Positions 1 to 5,390 of a DNA stretch of 5,390 bases are shown one piece after another (positions within the stretch are counted from its first letter, which is position 1; every line of letters begins with the position of its first letter). The stretch is from assembly GCA_947175225.1 (NCBI GenBank), contig CAMWLX010000256.1:1-5390 (forward strand), read 5' to 3'. The DNA is from an uncultured Porphyromonadaceae bacterium (lineage in GTDB: Bacteria > Bacteroidota > Bacteroidia > Bacteroidales > Muribaculaceae). The notes below the pieces were generated by a model. The model was given only the letters and a program-made list of their open reading frames with translations. It searched no databases and was not told the DNA's origin. The position numbers were made by a program, and so were the translations under genes.

Positions 1-13
1 ATTAATATGAGAG

Positions 14-38
14 TTTTTTATTAATGATTTTTTATTAA
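14..38 (+). repeat. 11-bp direct repeat TTTTTTATTAA in the 5' leader
   Basis: TTTTTTATTAA occurs at 14-24 and again at 28-38, a 14-bp period, within the 55 AT-rich bases upstream of the start codon. There is no Shine-Dalgarno sequence and no clear Bacteroidota promoter (TTTG box plus TAnnTTTG) in the visible leader, so the promoter probably lies upstream of the window. The A/T-rich, weakly structured leader suits translation initiation in Bacteroidota. The repeat may be chance in AT-rich DNA. Confidence 0.5.
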
Positions 39-55
39 CCTACTATTATTCATTC

Positions 56-133
56 ATGTTTACAAAAAGATTAAACAGCAAGATGCTTGCAGCGGCCGTG
101 CTCCTCATGGCCCTGTGCGTGTCGGCATTTGCC
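56..133 (+). other. Sec signal peptide (residues 1-26)
   Basis: The n-region carries K4, R5 and K9. A hydrophobic stretch runs from Met10 to about Val22, and the likely signal peptidase I site is Ala-Phe-Ala before Gly27. Cys21 follows Met-Ala-Leu, which does not fit a lipobox because position -1 is Leu rather than Gly, Ala or Ser. A lipoprotein is therefore unlikely. This places the mature protein in or beyond the periplasm. Confidence 0.9.
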
Positions 134-3100
134 GGGCTAAAGTCTGATGAATCTTGGGGCTTGAATCCAGCAGATTTTCGCTACGACATGAGTCTCTATT
201 TCAGTCTTGCAGACAAGAATCTGGAAGATCTTGAAAAGTATGAGATCGGCGCATTCGTCGACGACGAATGCCGCGGGGTTGCAGAAAAGCTTACCTTGTC
301 TGAGACAGAATCCTGTCTCTACATGCGTATCAGAAGCAACGAAGCAACCGGTGAAAAAATTGAATTCCTCCTCCGCAGCAAGGAAGAGGGCGACACTGCC
401 ACCACCGTATTGAAGGCTGTGGACGGAAGTGACTTCGAGTTCAAAGCAGACACACGTGTCGGCATGCCTTCCAGTCCCTACGAGATGACATGCTTCTACA
501 ACGTGGCTGTAATTACTGAAGGGAAAGGAAGCGTTGAATTCACCGACGGACTCTACGCCTTTGACTCAGAGCTCACCCTCAAGGCGGTTGCCGGAGAAGG
601 ATATCACTTTGAAGCCTGGAGCACCGGCGACACTGACGAAACGCTATCCTTAACTGTTGAAGGCGACACCGAAGTCACTGCCACCTTTGCCCCTAATATA
701 TATAAGGTGGTGTTCTCCATCGATGGAGAGCAGGTTGCTGAGGAAGAAGTTGCCTGTGACGCCGAAATCGCGGCTCCCGAGGCTCCTGCAAAAGTCGGCT
801 ATTCATTTGCCGGCTGGACTGATCTTCCTGAGACTATGCCGGCGCATGATCTTGAAATCTCCGGATCATACACCATCAACTCTTATCTATTGTCGTTCAA
901 GGTAGACAACCAAGTGATCTCGGAGGGTCAAGTGGAATACGGCGCACCAATTCAGGTTCCTGACACTCCGGAAAAAGAGGGCTACACATTCAATGGCTGG
1001 GGTGATGTGCCGGAGACTATGCCTGCTCATGACATTGAAATGTACAGTTCTTACACTATCAACTCCTATAAGCTCACCTTCGAACTCGACGGAGAGTCTA
1101 TCTTCTCTGAGGATGTTGTCTACGGTAGCACTATCATAGCTCCATCTGTCCCTGAAAAGAACGGATATAAATTTGAAGGATGGGCTGAACTCCCATCAAC
1201 TATGCCGGCTGAAGATTTGACAATAACCGGCGAATATATTCCGCTTACATGCAAACTCACATTCAAGGTTGACGGTGAAGAAATCTCTTCAGCTGACGTA
1301 TTGGTAGGTGCTCCAATCGAGGTTCCCGCAGCTCCCGAAAAAGAAGGCTACACATTCAACGGATGGGGTGATGTTCCGGAGACAATGCCCGACCACAATG
1401 TTGAGATCCACGCTACATATACAGTCAACTCTTACAAGCTGAGCTTCACGCTTGCAGGAGAGGAAATCCTCTCAGAAGAGGTAACTTACGGCAGCTCAAT
1501 CATAGCTCCTGAAGCCGCTGAGAAGATTGGTTATACATTCAACGGCTGGGGCGATGTGCCTGCAACTATGCCTGCTAAGGATCTTGCTTTTGAAAGCGAC
1601 TATACAGTAAACGAATATAACGTAACTTACAAGGTTGACGGTGAAGTTGCTTTCCAGCAGAAAGTTGCATATCAGGCAGAAGTGCCTGTTTTCAATGCTC
1701 CGGAAAAAGAGGGATATGAATTTGGCGGTTTTGGTGAGATCCCTTCAGTGATGCCCGCAAAGGACCTCGAGTTCAACGGCTCATACATCGTCTACAAGTA
1801 CAACCTCACATTCCGTATCGGCGGTGACATCATAAGCAGCAACAAGATTGCCTGCGGCACAGAGATTACGGCTCCCGAAGCGCCTGCAAAAGAAGGCTAC
1901 AAGTTCACAGGCTGGAAGAATGCACCGACTACAATGCCTGCACATGATGTAGTAGTCGACGGAGACTATGAAATCGGCAAATATACTATCACTTATGTTG
2001 TCGATAATCAGACATACAAAGTGGAAGAATATGAATATGGCGCAACCGTAGTTCCTCTCGCCGAACCTACTGAGGTGGGTCACACATTCAGCGGCTGGGG
2101 TGACATACCTGCCACAATGCCGGCATTTGACATGACAATCGGCGGCACTTTCGCAGAAAACTTCTACAGAGTGACATTCCGTCTTGATGGCGTGGTAATT
2201 CTTACCGACGACGTTGTCTTCGACACTGCCATCAATGCTCCTGAAGTTCCTGCTAAGGAAGGCTACACTTTCAATGGCTGGGGTGAAATCCCAACTTCCA
2301 TGCCGGCTTACGATCTCGAATTTGACAGCAGCTACACTGTGAACACCTACAATGTCACCTTCAAGATTGGTGATGAAGAGATTTATAAAGGTGTTCTTGC
2401 ATATGGTGCTGAAGTAGTCGCTCCTGAAGCCCCTGCTAAGGAGGGTCACACTTTCAACGGTTGGGGTATCGTGCCGGACAATATGCCGGCATCTGACCTT
2501 GAGATCGTAGGTGACTACACTGTCAATTCATATGCTCTGACATACCGTATCGGAGAGGAAGACTTCTTCACTACTGAACTCCCATATGGCTCTAAGATTG
2601 AAGATCTCACTGTTCCCGCCAAGGAAGGACACACATTCTCCGGTTGGACTAATCTTCCGGAAACAATGCCCGCTAACAACCTTGTAGTTGCTGGTGTTTA
2701 CAACGTCAACAACTATGCCATCACGTTCAGCATCGGCAATGAAGTATTATATAAAGGTGAGATCCCTTACGGATCAGAGATCATTGCCCCTGAAGCTCCT
2801 GTCAAGGAAGGACATACATTCAATGGCTGGGGTATGGTGCCTGCCACAATGCCGGCTACCGATCTCGAAGTGCTTGGCGACTATTCAGTGAATGTCTACA
2901 ATGTCACTTTCCGTATCGATGGAGAAGACTTCTTCACTACTAAGCTTGCATATGGCAGCCCGGTGGCAGTAGTTGATGCTCCGGCTAAGGAAGGTCACTC
3001 TTTCAGCGGTTGGGGTGATGTGGTGCCTACAGTTCCTGCCAACGATCTCGTGATTTCAGGTACATATTTGGTCAACAACTACAACATCTCATTCAAGATT

Positions 3101-5263
3101 GGCGAAGAGGTAATCTTCGAAGGCTCTCTTCCTTATGGAGCTACAATAGAAGCTCCTGCAGCTCCGGCTAAGGAGGGACACACTTTCACCGGCTGGGGTA
3201 TGGTGCCTGCTACAATGCCGGCAACCGACCTTGCATTAACAGGTGGATATGATGTGAATGTCTACACTCTCGTCTTCGACATCGATGGCGAAGCCTTCTA
3301 CACTACTCAGCTTGCATATGGCACTGAGATCAAGGCTCCCGCTGACAAGGATGTTCCGGAAAAAGAAGGCAACACATTTGCAGGATGGGGTGAAATCCCG
3401 GCTACTATGCCTGCCAACGATCTCGTGATCTCCGGTTCTTATGATCCTAACCCATATCAGCTCATCTTCAAGATCGGAGAGGAAATATTCTTCGCTGGCT
3501 TGCAGCCCTATGGTTCTGAGATCGTGCCTCCTGTTCCTGAGAGAGAAGGTTATACATTCAGCGGATGGGGCGAAGTTCCTGCCACAATGCCGGCTCATGA
3601 ACTTGTATTGTCAGGCGACTTCACTGTAAATAAGTATACTTATCGATTCATTCTTGATGGCAAAGTAGTTGAAGAGGCCACAGTGGACTACAATACTCCT
3701 CTCGTAGCTCCTGAAGTTGATCCGATGCTTGGTTATACATTCTCCGGTTGGGGTGTAGTTCCGGCTACCATGCCTGCTGCTGACACTGATTTCACAGGAA
3801 CATACGACGTTAACTATTACAACATTACCTTTAAAGTTGGTGAAGACGTAGTTTATTCTGATATGATCCCATACGGTAGCCAAGTTGAAGTGGTTGAGCC
3901 TGAAGCACCGGCCAAAGAAGGCTATACTTTCGAAGGATGGGGTGGTTACCCATCTGAAATGCCTGCACGTGACGTGGTTGTGAATGGTAAGTATATTATA
4001 AATACTTATACCATTTCATTCTATATTGCCAACAACAGGGTATCAACAGAAAAGCTTGAATTTGGAGCACCGATCAGTGTTCCTGAAGCTTCTGAGAAGG
4101 AAGGCTATACATTCTCCGGTTGGGGTGTAGTGCCCGAGACAATGCCTGCTAAAGACTTGCTCTTCACCGGTGACTACGTAGTCAACACTTACGCTGTTGT
4201 CTTCAAAGTTGGCGAAGAGATTATCAGCGCAGCCCAAGCAGAATATGGCAGCTCAATAGTTGCTCCTGAAGATCCGGTCAAGGAAGGTCATACATTCCTC
4301 GGTTGGAATGAAGTTCCTGCTACAGTTCCTGCTCACGACGTTGAAGTCAACGGATCATTCTCTATCAATACCTATAACTTGACCTTCAAGATTGGCGATG
4401 AGGTTCTTGCACAACAGGTGGTTGAATACGGCGCTGAAATCGTAGCTCCGGAAGCATCTGAGAAGGAAGGCTATACATTCTCCGGTTGGGGTATTGTTCC
4501 TGCAACAATGCCGGCTTCTGACCTCGAGTTCTCCGGTGTATACGACGTGAACTACTACAACATCACATTCCGCATCAATGGCGAACTCGCTTACACAAGC
4601 ACTCTCGCATACGGTGCAGAAATCACAGTTCCGACTGCTCCTGAAAGCGAAGGCTACACATTCGACGGATGGAAAGATGTTCCTGCTACAATGCCTGCTC
4701 AAGATCTTGAATTCGACAGCAAGTATACAGCCAACCCATATCAGGTGACATTCATGATCGGCGATGACACTATCACTACCATCTCTGTAGCATATGGCGA
4801 TAAGATCGAAACTCCTGAAGCTCCTGAGAAAGAAGGCTACACGTTCACCGGATGGACAGACGTGCCGGAGACAATGCCTGCCAAGGATATCGTCATCAAG
4901 GGAGAATACGAGATCAACAAATATCTGCTCATAGTCTACCTCAACGATGTTGTCTTCTTTGAACACATGATAGAATATGGAAGCCCGGTTGAAATTCCTG
5001 TTCCTGATGTTGAAGCAGGTATGAAGTTTGAGGGATGGCAGGAAGAAGTGCCTGCTACAATGCCGGCTCACGATGTCGAGATCCATGGCTCTATAGTTGA
5101 AGACGACCCGACCGGCGTAGATGCTGTCCTTACAGGCGACGACATCACTGTCCTCAGTCTCGACGGTGTGGTGCTCTTCAAGAACGCCAAAGCTTCCGAC
5201 CTTAAGGATCGTCTCACTCCTGGTATCTATATCATCAATGGCAAGAAGATGGTAATCAGATAA
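56..5263 (+). CDS. Giant exported InlB-B-type repeat protein with T9SS-like C-terminal tail
   Basis: This encodes a 1735-residue protein, complete from ATG to TAA. Order of parts: signal peptide 1-26; beta-rich N-terminal domain about 27-148; a divergent InlB-B-like repeat about 149-214; 24 tandem repeats 215-1683; C-terminal sorting-like tail 1684-1735. The repeats carry the KEGYTFxGW signature of the Listeria-Bacteroides (Flg_new/InlB B) family, whose known structures are small beta-grasp-like modules that form stalks in surface proteins. I infer a long, acidic, extracellular filament or adhesin; no catalytic motif or terminal ligand-binding domain is recognisable. The ATG at 56 is preferred because it gives a basic n-region (KRLNSK) before the hydrophobic core. 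Met10 (nt 83) would remove it, and an in-frame TGA at 8-10 leaves no upstream ATG, GTG or TTG. There is no Shine-Dalgarno sequence, as is usual in Bacteroidota. I do not recognise a specific named gene. Confidence 0.96.
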   Translation: MFTKRLNSKMLAAAVLLMALCVSAFAGLKSDESWGLNPADFRYDMSLYFSLADKNLEDLEKYEIGAFVDDECRGVAEKLTLSETESCLYMRIRSNEATGEKIEFLLRSKEEGDTATTVLKAVDGSDFEFKADTRVGMPSSPYEMTCFYNVAVITEGKGSVEFTDGLYAFDSELTLKAVAGEGYHFEAWSTGDTDETLSLTVEGDTEVTATFAPNIYKVVFSIDGEQVAEEEVACDAEIAAPEAPAKVGYSFAGWTDLPETMPAHDLEISGSYTINSYLLSFKVDNQVISEGQVEYGAPIQVPDTPEKEGYTFNGWGDVPETMPAHDIEMYSSYTINSYKLTFELDGESIFSEDVVYGSTIIAPSVPEKNGYKFEGWAELPSTMPAEDLTITGEYIPLTCKLTFKVDGEEISSADVLVGAPIEVPAAPEKEGYTFNGWGDVPETMPDHNVEIHATYTVNSYKLSFTLAGEEILSEEVTYGSSIIAPEAAEKIGYTFNGWGDVPATMPAKDLAFESDYTVNEYNVTYKVDGEVAFQQKVAYQAEVPVFNAPEKEGYEFGGFGEIPSVMPAKDLEFNGSYIVYKYNLTFRIGGDIISSNKIACGTEITAPEAPAKEGYKFTGWKNAPTTMPAHDVVVDGDYEIGKYTITYVVDNQTYKVEEYEYGATVVPLAEPTEVGHTFSGWGDIPATMPAFDMTIGGTFAENFYRVTFRLDGVVILTDDVVFDTAINAPEVPAKEGYTFNGWGEIPTSMPAYDLEFDSSYTVNTYNVTFKIGDEEIYKGVLAYGAEVVAPEAPAKEGHTFNGWGIVPDNMPASDLEIVGDYTVNSYALTYRIGEEDFFTTELPYGSKIEDLTVPAKEGHTFSGWTNLPETMPANNLVVAGVYNVNNYAITFSIGNEVLYKGEIPYGSEIIAPEAPVKEGHTFNGWGMVPATMPATDLEVLGDYSVNVYNVTFRIDGEDFFTTKLAYGSPVAVVDAPAKEGHSFSGWGDVVPTVPANDLVISGTYLVNNYNISFKIGEEVIFEGSLPYGATIEAPAAPAKEGHTFTGWGMVPATMPATDLALTGGYDVNVYTLVFDIDGEAFYTTQLAYGTEIKAPADKDVPEKEGNTFAGWGEIPATMPANDLVISGSYDPNPYQLIFKIGEEIFFAGLQPYGSEIVPPVPEREGYTFSGWGEVPATMPAHELVLSGDFTVNKYTYRFILDGKVVEEATVDYNTPLVAPEVDPMLGYTFSGWGVVPATMPAADTDFTGTYDVNYYNITFKVGEDVVYSDMIPYGSQVEVVEPEAPAKEGYTFEGWGGYPSEMPARDVVVNGKYIINTYTISFYIANNRVSTEKLEFGAPISVPEASEKEGYTFSGWGVVPETMPAKDLLFTGDYVVNTYAVVFKVGEEIISAAQAEYGSSIVAPEDPVKEGHTFLGWNEVPATVPAHDVEVNGSFSINTYNLTFKIGDEVLAQQVVEYGAEIVAPEASEKEGYTFSGWGIVPATMPASDLEFSGVYDVNYYNITFRINGELAYTSTLAYGAEITVPTAPESEGYTFDGWKDVPATMPAQDLEFDSKYTANPYQVTFMIGDDTITTISVAYGDKIETPEAPEKEGYTFTGWTDVPETMPAKDIVIKGEYEINKYLLIVYLNDVVFFEHMIEYGSPVEIPVPDVEAGMKFEGWQEEVPATMPAHDVEIHGSIVEDDPTGVDAVLTGDDITVLSLDGVVLFKNAKASDLKDRLTPGIYIINGKKMVIR
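134..499 (+). other. N-terminal beta-rich domain with AFVDDECRG signature (about residues 27-148)
   Basis: This non-repetitive segment has alternating hydrophobic strands and conserved-looking landmarks: YDMSLYFSL (43-51), IGAFVDDECRG (64-74), CLYMRIRS (87-94) and IEFLLRS (102-108). The pattern, a strand followed by 'IGAFVgdeCRG' and a later 'Y..i.....eki.F', resembles N-terminal beta-sandwich modules I associate with Bacteroidales secreted proteins. I cannot give a secure Pfam name. Cysteines 72, 87 and 146 could include a disulfide pair after export. The domain may be a cap or ligand-binding tip, but this is inference. Boundaries are approximate. Confidence 0.55.
500..697 (+). other. Divergent InlB-B-like repeat (about residues 149-214)
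   Basis: This segment has the pattern of the divergent InlB B-repeat family: GKGSV (156-160), then a LTLKAVAGEGYHFEAW stretch ending at Trp188, and a closing VTATF (207-211). It differs from the 24 following units: it has STGDTDE after the Trp where they have the PxTMPAxD motif, and it ends in TATFAPN rather than YTVN. It links the N-terminal domain to the array and is probably an older, separate module rather than repeat zero of the array. Confidence 0.7.
881..1612 (+). repeat. Two-repeat block duplication: repeats 2-3 matched by repeats 4-5
   Basis: Repeats 2 and 4 (residues 276-336 and 398-458) share a FKVD start, GAPIxVP, and the run PEKEGYTFNGWGDVPETMP. Repeats 3 and 5 (337-397 and 459-519) share SYKLxF, the YGSxIIAP segment and a TMPAxDL end. 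Alternate units resemble each other more than neighbours do, indicating an ancestral duplication of a 122-residue (366-bp) pair. The codons have since diverged, so it is not recent. Confidence 0.7.
2345..3451 (+). repeat. Alternating A/B two-repeat array, repeats 10-15 (three 366-bp periods)
   Basis: Odd and even units form two classes. Class A (repeats 10, 12, 14) carries IGxEVxxKG-like hairpins, APEAPxKEGHTF and a GWGxVP ending in MPAxDL. Class B (11, 13, 15) carries GEDFFTTxLxYG-like hairpins and MPANDLVISG-like ends. At DNA level an 18-bp tract at 2558-2575 recurs at 2924-2941, and a 20-bp tract at 2825-2844 recurs at 3191-3210; both offsets are exactly 366 bp. Repeat 16 (3452-3631) begins like class A (IGEEIFFAG, PYGSEI), so the alternation may extend into it. 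Confidence 0.8.
3632..4735 (+). repeat. Alternating two-repeat array, repeats 17-22
   Basis: Odd repeats 17, 19 and 21 share GYTFSGWGxVPxTMPA and an FTG- or FSG-type end. Repeats 18 and 20 share FKVGE and a DVxVNG...INTY end; repeats 18 and 22 share YYNITF. A 36-bp tract at 4091-4126 (repeat 19) recurs exactly at 4457-4492 (repeat 21), 366 bp away. A 26-bp tract at 3734-3759 (repeat 17) recurs at 4106-4131 (repeat 19), 372 bp away; the extra 6 bp match the two additional codons in repeat 18. These are the longest exact DNA repeats I found and mark the youngest part of the array. Confidence 0.8.
5105..5260 (+). other. C-terminal tail resembling a type IX secretion sorting domain (residues 1684-1735)
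   Basis: After the last repeat and a DDPTGVD linker, the tail reads as a short beta-rich module: ITVLSLDG (1697-1704), VVLFKN, then LTPGIYIINGKK and a final MVIR. Type A T9SS sorting domains end with a similar order: a strand and xxGxxV turn, then an LxxGxYxV strand, then a basic K-rich end. This copy is at the short end of such domains, about 50 residues. It suggests delivery across the outer membrane and surface attachment or release, which depends on the host having a T9SS. An alternative is a related tail common in gut Bacteroidales whose export route is not settled. Confidence 0.65.
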
Positions 5264-5267
5264 GCAG

Positions 5268-5334
5268 TTTTTCATAAATCACCCCGAGGTGAGTCTATCC
5301 TTCAGGGTGATTTATGTAAAATTAAGTTTTTTTT
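5268..5334 (+). terminator. Rho-independent terminator of the repeat-protein gene
   Basis: A perfect 12-bp stem pairs 5273-5284 (CATAAATCACCC) with 5305-5316 (GGGTGATTTATG). Inside it, after one C/A mismatch, 5286-5289 can pair with 5300-5303 (one G-U). Outside it, after a T/T mismatch, 5268-5271 pairs with 5318-5321. A run of eight T follows at 5327-5334, five bases beyond the extended stem. It starts just after the TAA stop. The T-run is only on the + side, so it terminates + strand transcription. Confidence 0.85.
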
Positions 5335-5341
5335 CAATATA

Positions 5342-5378
5342 TTTGCAACGTAAATTCCGTAAATCTACGTTATAATGT
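5342..5378 (+). promoter_or_regulatory. Possible promoter-like elements for a gene beyond the window
   Basis: TTTG at 5342-5345 could be a Bacteroidota -33 box and TATAAT at 5371-5376 a -10-like element, but the 25-bp spacing is too long for either the Bacteroidota or the classical sigma-70 arrangement. The stretch also holds an inverted repeat AACGTA (5347-5352) / TACGTT (5366-5371) and a 7-bp direct repeat CGTAAAT at 5349 and 5358. No coding sequence begins before the window ends. This is weak evidence only. Confidence 0.2.
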
Positions 5379-5390
5379 AGCATTCGCAAT

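Larger units (their letters stand above)
698..5104 (+). repeat. 24 tandem ~61-residue (183-bp) InlB-B/Listeria-Bacteroides-type repeats
   Basis: Repeats cover residues 215-1683. The first six start at nt 698, 881, 1064, 1247, 1430 and 1613, and the 24th ends at 5104. Twenty units are exactly 61 residues; repeat 15 has 64, 16 has 60, 18 has 63 and 24 about 62. Each unit has a first strand (YxLTFKIG or similar), a hydrophobic hairpin, YGxxIxAPEAP, then KEGYTFxGW, the motif VPxTMPAxDL, and a final GxYxVN. The KEGYTF-GW core is the hallmark of the Flg_new/InlB B family. The TMPAxD motif and the Y-x-V-N end replace the LYAkW ending of classical Listeria repeats. Units differ throughout at the protein and DNA level, so most copies are old. 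Confidence 0.95.

Noticed and set aside
7..24. Tiny open frame ATG at 7 ending at TAA 22-24
   Set aside because: It encodes only five residues and has no ribosome binding site; it is more likely chance than a leader peptide.
56..133. Lipoprotein signal peptide ending at Cys21
   Set aside because: The residues before Cys21 are Met-Ala-Leu; a lipobox needs a small residue directly before the Cys, and a good signal peptidase I site (AFA before Gly27) is present.
207..413. Short + strand open frames at 207-413, 657-905, 2688-2891 and 3441-3629
   Set aside because: All are out-of-frame shadows inside the large gene, with low-complexity Ser/Arg/Pro/Leu composition and no recognisable domain.
698..5104. 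CRISPR-like or non-coding satellite array suggested by the 183-bp periodicity
   Set aside because: The period is a multiple of three, the reading frame is open throughout, and changes are largely conservative or synonymous, so this is a protein repeat array.
4355..5275. 306-codon open frame on the - strand, and similar - strand frames at 1781-2449, 3236-3598, 3611-3883 and 4043-4237
   Set aside because: Their translations are themselves periodic (SRHCSRN...PxGECxAF patterns), being the antisense of the 183-bp repeats. They lie wholly or almost wholly within the large gene and have no signal or domain of their own.
1..5390. Multi-gene novel system (defence, mobile or biosynthetic)
   Set aside because: Only one gene is present, with a terminator after it; no recombinase, nuclease, enzyme motif, tRNA, IS end or partner gene can be seen.

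Overview
The window holds one complete gene on the + strand (56-5263), flanked by short AT-rich intergenic DNA. The gene encodes a 1735-residue exported protein. It begins with a Sec signal peptide (residues 1-26), followed by a beta-rich N-terminal domain (about 27-148) and one divergent InlB-B-type repeat (about 149-214). Then come 24 head-to-tail copies of a roughly 61-residue InlB-B/Listeria-Bacteroides-type repeat (215-1683). It ends in a short C-terminal tail resembling type IX secretion sorting domains (about 1684-1735).

The organism is most likely a member of Bacteroidales, probably a gut-associated one of the Muribaculaceae/Prevotella/Bacteroides kind. The reasons are the C-terminal motif (LDG, then LTPGIYIINGKK and a basic end), the N-terminal domain with its IGAFVDDECRG signature, the lack of a Shine-Dalgarno sequence in an A/T-rich leader, and the absence of any LPXTG anchor. 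This is inference from sequence style; no taxonomic marker gene is present.

Layout: 1-55 is an AT-rich leader with an 11-bp direct repeat; 56-5263 is the giant repeat-protein gene; 5268-5334 is a strong hairpin followed by T8, read as the terminator; 5335-5390 is AT-rich spacer that may contain the start of the next promoter. The gene appears to be a single transcription unit at its 3' end, and no partner genes are visible.

The most informative structure is inside the repeat array. In three stretches (repeats 2-5, 10-15 and 17-22) alternate repeats resemble each other more than adjacent ones do. Shared DNA tracts of up to 36 bp lie exactly 366 bp apart, or 372 bp across a repeat carrying two extra codons. 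The array therefore seems to have grown partly by duplication of two-repeat (122-residue) blocks. The likely role is a long surface or secreted stalk or adhesin, but no binding or catalytic function can be assigned. I see no multi-gene system, CRISPR array, RNA gene or mobile element here.
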